A stretch of DNA of 64,000 bases from Imbricaverruca yamaguchii (taxonomy: Eukaryota > Arthropoda > Thecostraca > Neoverrucidae). The translations under genes were made by a program, and so were the position numbers. Within the stretch, counting starts at the first letter, position 1; every line of letters starts with the position of its first letter. The DNA lies in the NCBI GenBank assembly GCA_034440575.1, contig JAOTOL010001476.1, forward strand, positions 213,501-277,500, read 5' to 3'. Of the stretch, positions 56,491 through 64,000 are shown piece by piece. A model generated the notes under the pieces. That model did not search any database. It saw only the letters and a list, made by a program, of their open reading frames with translations, and was not told the origin of the DNA.

Positions 56491-57587
56491 AGGATGAAAA
56501 TCTTGGCAAAAACGTTGTCCAGCAAATGTGAGGAATTATGTTATGTGCTGCACACATTTGGACTCATCTCTAACCTAAAGGCTTTCAGGAAACATTCGCT
56601 ACGATTACAGTGTTTGCAGTTGAATATCGATGAAAATGAAACATTGCACAACTTCCAGCGGCAGGTGTCTTGGGTCGACAGGAGTGAACGAGTTGCTTTT
56701 GCAGTGCTACAGATAATACAAAACACCAACTTACACTCTAACCTTGAGATGCACAATGGAGCCGTTCGTGCTTACATTCACGAATGTTCATGCTTGCATG
56801 CATTTGCATTGTATTTGTCTTTTTCTGGACATTTCGTGGCTGACCAAACATAGTGGAAGAAACGGTCATACCACTCATGCTAAACATACGGCAGCAGATC
56901 GAACGTAGCAAAAACAACGGTCACATCATTTATACTAAAAATTCCGTGACAAATCAAACATAGCGGAAACAATGGTCATAACATCTACGCAAGACATTAG
57001 CGTATGCTGGACTTCTTAGTTGGTTCAGAACCAGGCAAGAAAGCTTGGAGAAGGCCACATTCAAATTTGCGTCACCTCAATCTCCTACTTTAATGTGAAG
57101 CGTTATCAAACATCAGCTATTCCGCTGCCAGTCTGTCCAATTCCTGGAGCTGCCGTCTGGGTAGCTCAGTCAGAGTGGAATTGAAGTTAGAAAAGTCCAA
57201 ATGTTGGAGGTCATCCTGATCCGAGACAAGGGTTCCCTCGTCGCCCGTCAGGTGACTGCGTATGGCACTCCACTCTTGTACGATGGGCCTGAAGGACCGC
57301 GGTCAAATCCAAACCAGTCCGCCCCGACGCAGCATTCGCACCGATTGTACTTTTTCCGCTCCGCGATATCAAATGCAATTCACATAGGCATGTTCCTGAA
57401 CAATTCTCACACGACTGCTCTGCTACCTGTGATCTTAATTAAAGCCGGAACCGTGAACTGAAATAGCGACAATTTCAGCGACCGATAAAGTAGATTGTTC
57501 GTATGTATTCTTGTACATTGTTAATGGGCATGGAAGTTTTCCTGAATATGCCCAGCAATGGACGAACGTCTTATGATATGTGTTCAT
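56491..57587. other. No recognisable gene
   Basis: A 119-codon plus frame (56494-56853) is not recognised. Three diverged copies of an AACGGTCATAC/CATTTAT segment lie at about 56860-56990. A GGGTAGCTCAGTCAGAGTGG at about 57160 resembles a tRNA A box, but no tRNA fold was found. Confidence 0.4.
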
Positions 57588-57735
57588 AATATACCAGACC
57601 AAAATCTATCTATACGCAGAGTCAAATATATCATAAGGAAGATATATAATAACAAAGCCGGGTGCCATTGTTATTGTATATCTTCCTCGTGATATTTACA
57701 ACTCTCAGTATAAATAACTTTTGGTCTGTTATATT
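57588..57735. mobile_element. Foldback hairpin with ~71-bp arms
   Basis: Arms 57588-57658 and 57665-57735 are inverted copies at about 80-85% identity (AATATACCAGACCAAAA against TTTTGGTCTGTTATATT at the tips; GGAAGATATATAATAACAA near the loop). The loop is about 6 nt. It fits a small palindromic MITE or a hairpin RNA locus. Confidence 0.75.
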
Positions 57736-57810
57736 CTGTCAGCTAAATGTAACAGCGCTGTGACATTTATAACAGATACCTACCGAAATGTATGTTCGAA
57801 ACATATTCGA

Positions 57811-57817
<7 letters not shown>

Positions 57818-57870
<53 letters not shown>
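57818..57870. repeat. (TA)n microsatellite
   Basis: About 26 TA dinucleotides, 35 bp left of the following LINE fragment. Confidence 0.98.
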
Positions 57871-57873
<3 letters not shown>

Positions 57874-57907
57874 CATTTGTACATATATACATATAACACA
57901 TATATCA

Positions 57908-58415
57908 ACTTTCGAAGAGTCATTTGCAAAGTGGTAGAGCGGGTGGTGCAGAAGCAGCTCTACCAATACCTCTCCTACAACCATCTCCTGTCTGCCCCCA
58001 GCATGGCTTCCGACCCCACCACTCCACAGGAACAGCGCTGCTATCAATCACCGACCGAATCCTCACCGCCACCGATAGTGGAGAGATCTCGCTGTTGTGC
58101 TTGATAGACCTAAGCAAATGCTTTGACATCATAGACCGCGACATTTTACTGCGAAAACTTCGACTGTGCGGCGTCGAAGCCTCCTGGCTGGAGTCGTACC
58201 TCCGCGGTCACACTCAAAGCGTAATACTGACAGCTCAGGGCAATCACACCCACGGGCCAACACCACAGGTGTTTTCCAGCGATCGGCATTGGGGCCTTTG
58301 CTGTTCAGCGTCTTCACGAATGACATGGCGTTGTTTTCACCTGAAGACAATGTCGTGCAATATGCGGACGACACCCAGGTGCTCGTAACCGGCAAAAAAA
58401 AGAATAGCCATACCT
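57908..58415 (+). pseudogene. Non-LTR reverse-transcriptase fragment (second family)
   Basis: A stretch of RT from a LINE different from the CR1/L2-like copies. In order one reads VICKVVERVVQKQLYQYL, then after a frameshift at about 57990 QHGFRPHHSTGTALLSITD, LIDLSKCFDIIDRDILLRKL (motif A, about 58100) and WLESYLRGHTQSV. After a second frameshift at about 58270 come SALGPLLFSVFTNDM and QYADD (58358-58372). Both ends are truncated: it starts near the (TA)n and stops after LVTGKKK. The catalytic aspartates remain but the frame is broken twice. The style is Jockey-superfamily-like. Confidence 0.85.
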
Positions 58416-58990
58416 ATTTTAGGAAACGCCAATGATAATTCATGCAAGACATCTTATTATTGGGCTTTAAATATTCACAGGACATGTTTTGCACATGTCC
58501 TGTTACCTCCAGAAAGCAAACGAAGGGGTCATGTGGAAGTTTGAATTTTTTTCATTGAAAGTGATCCCTTGGATTGGGATTTTATGTTGTCAATTTTGAA
58601 AAACAAAACAAAACAATTTTCCAATTTTTTGTTGGAATTTATGCTCTTCTTTATTAATGTTAGGCTAGACTAGGAAATGGGCATATCACATTTTATTTTA
58701 CACCTTAGTTTTACGCCATGTTACCAAACTCAAAGCCACTTCCTTTGTGTTACTTTGTTTGCCAGCTGAGAAGTAACCATTCGGAGAGGAAATTAGTGAT
58801 CACACAAGCTTCATCACTTTTATAAAGAGTATATTGGTACAAATCTAAGAGTCCAAAAAAATCCTTAAAGCACAATGGCATGGATATTTTTGTGTGAAAA
58901 ATATAGGTACCAAACAAGTTCCGAATTTTGGGAACCGAAAAATAGAGTGGTCGAAATCCGACGAATTTTTTCGGAGGGGGAGGGGTGGGG
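58416..58990. other. No recognisable gene; part of a dispersed repeat
   Basis: 58915-58980 (GAGTGGTCGAAATCCGACGA then TTTTTTCGGAGGGGG) resembles 62458-62520 (CAGTGGCTGAAATCCAATTA then TTTTTTAAGGGG), in the same orientation. Confidence 0.45.
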
Positions 58991-61733
58991 GACGTCCGTG
59001 CAGTTGGCATGAGTTCGACATTCACATTCAGCAGAAATCGACGACCCCTTCGATTTCGCCCAAACTCAGTGACACGTTAGTCCCAAGGTTCCTGATGAAC
59101 CATGCAGACGCATTTGACGGGGCATCGAATAGTTTGACCTCCAAAGGTCAAAATAGGTTAACCATTCATTAATAGCTGAATATCAACGTTGCACAGACCA
59201 TTCGATCCGCAACGATACGCTGATTCCGAAACTGCTATCCGTTATCCAGTAGCTCAATCGGTTAATGAGGTATGTCCAATTATGTAATTGTATTCCCCAA
59301 AACATTGCCTCCCACTCATTCCCATGCATTATTGACATTTCCAAACGAGACTGTGTATGAAATATACATAGTTGTAACGCCAATAACGTGCGCAGTCCAA
59401 CGGTGGCATTAGAATCATTGACGTGGAATTAATTCCGGAGATATATCAAAACATGTTCCGATAAAATCAGTTTTGGACCCAATAGTTAATTTGCCGTAGG
59501 GTTTAGCATGGGACCACGCGGGACTTGAAATCGCAACCCCTTCGATTTTTCTTAAAATCGCCACAAACGTATGTAATGCCAAAACACGTCGACAACTCAT
59601 ACCATTTTCCGGGGCATCGAAAGATGTGACCTCCAGAGATCAACGAGTTCCAGTTCGATATTCGACTTTGACCTATGTGTGGATGGAGCATGCGACTGTC
59701 ATTAGCTGACATGCTCAAGTCGTACTGGAAAAAAGCAAATCAATGGCGCTTCAAATATGAAGCAAAATTTTATTGGTCAGGGAGATTCGTGACGTTGCCA
59801 GGTCAGAGGTCATGTCAGGTCAAGCCGTTCACACGATGGCATGTATATAAAAGACACAAATTTTATCACATAAAGGACTCCAAACGTCCAACTGTGGATC
59901 ATTTGTTTGTTATTAAATACTTTCCGTGATGGCAGCTATATTGTCACAAACGTCTATCATCTTGCTGGTGATATTCCATAGCGTGCCATTTTATATGTTG
60001 TTGGACATTACCCTTTATATCCTTATTAATGCAATATTAATTTTGATCCATGCATTCCGAATGCTTGACGTAAACAGCGATGGGATCAAAACCAGGACTA
60101 AGCAGAGTTTGTTGTTCAGACCCTCGCCCGCTGCACAAGCGTTCACAAATATGAAGCAATTTTCCCACAGGTGTTCAGCCCAATAGATCTCCAGGATAAT
60201 TATCTCGCCCCATCTCTCCTGTCAGATTCTCACACCCCGTCTCGGGAGGGGGGGTGTTCTTAGGGAACCCCATCTAATCTCCAGCTAAGCGTCGCACGAA
60301 AACGAAATATGTGTCGTCGAAAAACACTCGACAAGTAGGACAATACATCACCACCAAAAATGTTTCCCCCAAAAGTGACGTCACTCGGGGCCTAGGTTTT
60401 CACGACTTACGTCATGTGTGTGGCTCTGAGGAGTTCATTTCGAAGGAGATGCGAAGAAGAAAAAATATTTTGAATCGGAAAAGGAAAGCGAAATCGACCA
60501 GGACCGGAAAATGTTTTGCCACAAAAAAATCAAAATTTGATATTTCCGAAAGTTAAAAATTTTCACTTCTCATGCTTTCTTTAATTTTCCTTTTCTAATG
60601 GGTACAGCGGACCGAAAAAAAAGTTGTTCGGAGTCAAATTGCACCAATAAAAAATCCTTTCTTTAGCCAAAATCATTTATTTTAACTCCGAAGGGCAAAT
60701 ATGCAAAGCAAATAAATAAACGGAAAAAGTAAAAAATGCCTCAAGTGCGTTTTGTCCCATCCACAGAGATAAATAAACTCATTGACCCTAGATGCCCTGA
60801 CTTCAAAATATTCACACAACATGCCAAATTGATGTGGGAGACGATATGAGAAATTTCGGCGCGCAGCTGCACGCCGTTCTTTGCCTCTCGGCGGAAAACC
60901 TTAGGGGGACTTCAACGACCCCCCCCCCACCGAGACGGCGCCGGCTAACGTGCGGTCAAGGTGACGACACCGCCGCCCAGAAAACAGCGTGGGCTGTCGA
61001 CGCGTCTTGGTATTACCTATGCTTCCACCCGCGCACCAAGGTGACCGTCAACGTCGGCTGCATCTATTCCACCAGTTGCTAGACAACTTCGATCCGCCGC
61101 TCGATCAGCATTTCCCCACGTGCCTTCGTTCGGAGACTCGCGCGGACGCTAAGGGCGTCATCGATCCAGCGGTGGACGGTGGCCGAGACCTTCCGGAATT
61201 AACCGGACGTGAATGATTCTAACCCCATGGCACATTAACCATTGGGTCCAAAACTGATTTTATCGGAACATGTTTTGATATATCTCCGGAATTAATTGCA
61301 CGTCAATGATTCTAATGCCACCGTTGGAATGCGCACGTTATTGGCGTTACAACTATGTGTATTTCATACACAGTTTCGTTTGGAAATATGTCAATAATGC
61401 ATGGGAATGTGTGGGAGGCAATGTTTTGGGGGAATACAAGTACATAATTAGTCATACCTCATTAACCGGTTGGGCTACGGCATAACAGAGAGCAGTTTCG
61501 GAATCAGCGTGTCGTTGCAGATCGAGTGGTCTATACAACGTTGATATTCAGACATTAATGAATGGGTGACATATTTTGACCTCTGGAGGTCAAACTATTC
61601 GATACCCCGTCAAATGCGTCTGCATGGCTCATCAGGGACTTGGGACTAACGTGTTACCGAGTTTGGGCGAAATCGAAGGGGTCGTCGATTTCTGCTGAAT
61701 ATGAATGTCGAACTCCTGCCAACTTCACGGATG
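58991..61733. mobile_element. 2.7-kb element with ~514-bp inverted arms
   Basis: The arm at 58991-59505 matches the reverse complement of 61220-61733 over its whole length at about 93% identity by eye, with few indels. The spacer 59506-61219 has no recognised protein; its frames (for example 59926-60186, hydrophobic; 60311-60556, Lys-rich) are not family matches. Right after the left arm, 59522-59660 is a diverged direct copy of arm sequence 59027-59150 (ACCCCTTCGATTT, GGGGCATCGAA, GTGACCTCCA), and 61190-61222 repeats part of 61283-61318. So the element is built of repeated modules. It fits a nonautonomous long-terminal-inverted-repeat DNA element, or a locally inverted duplication. No flanking duplication of target site was identified. 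Confidence 0.7.
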
Positions 61734-62703
61734 TGGGGACGGCGGGGGGTGCAGTGGTAACTGCCTCACCAGATTTCGATGCCTCGGACCTCCCCTGGTG
61801 ATCTCAGGCGACCTCAGACAACCTTGGTGAGGTCACTGAGCAAAAATGTCAGCGGTAACATTGAGAATAGCTTCCAACTACACGTCATAACCGTTGTTAG
61901 GTCATTCCGGGAGCAAATATGTAACTAGGAAACATTTGCATATTTTACCATAATGTACAAGGGGAAGCCATGGGCACGACCTGACCTCAGGTCAATGCTA
62001 CGAAGAAAAACGAGATATATATTATAGTCCCTGATGACATCATGACGTGTAATGAATTCAAAATCAATCGCCAAATTATTGTGGAAGTAATATCACCTAG
62101 AACTCCGAGGTATGTTGGGTCACTTCGCCTGACCTGGTGACCTGACTTGATGCGACCCAGGGTCATAAATTTATGATGATATACGGAAAAGACCAATGAG
62201 CAGCCATACGAGGTTTTGCCTTGCTAACCCGATTAGTATGGCAGCAAATTAAGAACAACCACAGAGGCTTCTTCCCTCTTCCCCTGGACGTGCGCGTGTT
62301 GAGGTACTGACATCATTGCTCTAGGTGATTGTAAAATCTGGCTCAGCATATACGACCTAAAGCTAGATGTTCATAGGCAGTGAAAAGGAGGGGCACTTTC
62401 TAATTTGGGCCGACCTGTTTGTCCCCAAAACATCATTTTCAACGATGGTAGATCTGAAAACCGTACATTGAAAATACAGTGGCTGAAATCCAATTATTTT
62501 TTAAGGGGAAGGTGACGGACTACCCTTGCGGCTGAAGTTTCTCATTACTTCACCCCACACATTGTACACAACTAGCTAACGCTTGGTGTAACATCAGATG
62601 AGGAATAGCTCAGCTAACGTACTTACATAGGTCGCTAACCTTATTAAGGTGGATCGAGTTCATTGACTCAACTGAACTTAACCCCTGATGACGTTGGTTA
62701 ATT

Positions 62704-62710
<7 letters not shown>
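61734..62710. other. No recognisable gene
   Basis: Unassigned. Several TGACCT/AGGTCA words at 61830-62165; 62458-62520 is the second copy of the repeat seen at 58915-58980. Confidence 0.4.

Positions 62711-62779
<69 letters not shown>
62711..62779. repeat. (TA)n microsatellite
   Basis: About 34 TA dinucleotides. Confidence 0.98.
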
Positions 62780-62783
<4 letters not shown>

Positions 62784-63130
62784 CAGCTATGGCCTACACA
62801 TCGATAGTGGGCTGAAGTTAATTACAGTTTCGTATATTAAACAGCAATAAATACACAACTCCGAGGATACTATGCGTGGCAAATGGCCTCCAAAGCGGCT
62901 TCCTGTGAACCGAAGAACTACCGAGATGTGGACACAACTGAAATGAATTTCTTAGCCGCAAAATCCCACAGTTGTTTGTGAACGAGAGACGTCCTGGACT
63001 TCGAGCCCGGCGCACATGTGAAGCCGCTAAGACAAACTGGCATTGCGGACCGTCGGGAGTGTGACGTCAGAAGATAGTGTGACGTCAGAAGGCAAGACAC
63101 TACCAGATCCTCCGATGTCTGCCCCCCTGC
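62780..63130. other. No recognisable gene
   Basis: Unassigned; a 16-bp GTGTGACGTCAGAAG duplication lies at 63059-63092. Confidence 0.5.
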
Positions 63131-64000
63131 CATTAGTCCTCCGTTGCGTGCCCGCCTGTCATTGGTCCTCCGGTGCTTTCTCGCCTGCCATTGGTCCTCC
63201 GTTGCCTGCCCGCCTGCCATTGGTCCTCCGTTGCCTGACCGCCTGCCATTGGTCCTCCGTTGCCTGCCCGCCTGCCATTGGTCCTCCGTTGTTTTCCCGC
63301 CTGCCATTCGTCCTCCGTTGCCTGCCCGCCTGCCATTGGTCCTCCGTTGCCTGCCCGCCCGCCATTGGTCCTCCGTTGTGTGCTCGCCTGCCATTGGTCC
63401 TCCGTTGCGTGCTCGCCTGCCATTGGTCCTCTGTTGCCTTCACGCCCGCCATTGGTCCTCCGTTGCCTTCCCGCCTGCCATTGGTCCTCCGTTGCCTGCC
63501 CACCTGCCATTGGTCCTCCGTTGCCTGCCCGCCTGCCATTGGTCCTCCGTTGCCTGCCCACCTGTCATTGGTCCTCCGTTGCCTGCCCGCCTGCCATTGG
63601 TCCTCCGTTGCCTGCCCGCCTGCCATTGGTCCTCCGTTGCCTGCCCGCCCGCCATTGGTCCTCCGTTGCGTGATCACCTGCCATTGGTCCTCCGTTGCCT
63701 TCACGCCCGCCATTGGTCCTCCGTTGCCTGCCCGCCTGCCATTGGTCCTCCGTTGCGTGCTCGCCTGCCATTGGTCCTCTGTTGCCTTCACGCCCGCCAT
63801 TGGTCCTCCGTTGCCTTCCCGCCTGCCATTGGTCCTCCGTTGCCTGCCCACCTGCCATTGGTCCTCCGTTGCCTGCCCACCTGCCATTGGTCCTCCGTTG
63901 CCTGCCCACCTGCCATTGGTCCTCCGTTGCCTGCCCGCCTGCCATTGGTCCTCCGTTGCCTGCCCGCCCGCCATTGGTCCTCCGTTGCGTGCTCACCTGC
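63131..64000. repeat. 29-bp minisatellite, about 30 units, runs off the window
   Basis: Unit CCATTGGTCCTCCGTTGCCT plus GCCCGCCTG, with CGTGCTCGCCTG, CTTCACGCCCG and TGCCCACCTG endings. Each unit contains ATTGG (CCAAT on the minus strand). The endings recur as blocks (for example about 63375-63500 and 63740-63860), showing block duplication. The array continues past 64000. Confidence 0.97.

Noticed and set aside
56494..56853. 119-codon frame with protein-like composition
   Set aside because: No recognised motif, borders on a diverged tandem repeat, and no splice or promoter context.
57155..57290. tRNA gene suggested by GGGTAGCTCAGTCAGAGTGG
   Set aside because: No paired anticodon or T arm at the right distance; only an A-box-like word.
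59926..60186. Hydrophobic 86-codon frame as a membrane protein inside the inverted-arm element
   Set aside because: Short, in AT-rich sequence where Ile/Leu-rich frames arise by chance; no family match.

Overview
The window looks like repeat-rich, gene-poor DNA from an animal nuclear genome. Evidence: several non-LTR retrotransposon remains, including a CR1/L2-like LINE with an SGNH-esterase ORF1; a tRNA-derived SINE with an A-rich tail; a tRNA-Lys-like pseudogene; long (TA)n and (CA)n microsatellites; and two possible short exons with GT-type splice donors. There is no bacterial-style operon, no intact tRNA and no rRNA. An aquatic arthropod such as a decapod crustacean would fit the mix of minisatellites and CR1-like LINEs, but that is inference; no species-diagnostic gene was found.

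Tandem arrays are the dominant feature. By eye about 20 kb of the 64 kb is minisatellite or microsatellite, in more than 25 separate families with units of 9 to 66 bp. The largest are a 36-bp array (9756-12117), an 18-bp array (30342-31801), a 25-bp array (34300-36036), a 25/28-bp array (37796-39974) and a 28/24-bp array (50817-53862). They produce very long open frames, often in all three frames of a strand, which are almost certainly not genes.

Mobile elements: a decayed Jockey/I-type LINE fragment (1281-2530); a nearly full-length but broken CR1/L2-like LINE with ORF1 and ORF2 (14204-18262); a 5'-truncated second copy of the same family with an 855-codon frame (18927-21708); an old fragment of that family (33223-33370); a different reverse-transcriptase fragment (57908-58415); a relic of a DNA-transposon-like protein on the minus strand (23975-24448); a SINE (41962-42145); and a 2.7-kb element-like structure with about 514-bp inverted arms (58991-61733). 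Three smaller foldback structures lie at 4243-4408, 12209-12399 and 57588-57735. The 12209-12399 one is flanked by 15-bp direct repeats.

Host coding sequence, if any, is on the minus strand: a 55-codon internal exon candidate at 42170-42334 (possibly an EF-hand part of a rhomboid-related protein) and a 34-codon first-exon candidate at 45624-45725. The rest is unassigned intergenic or intronic sequence, with several CpG-rich patches.
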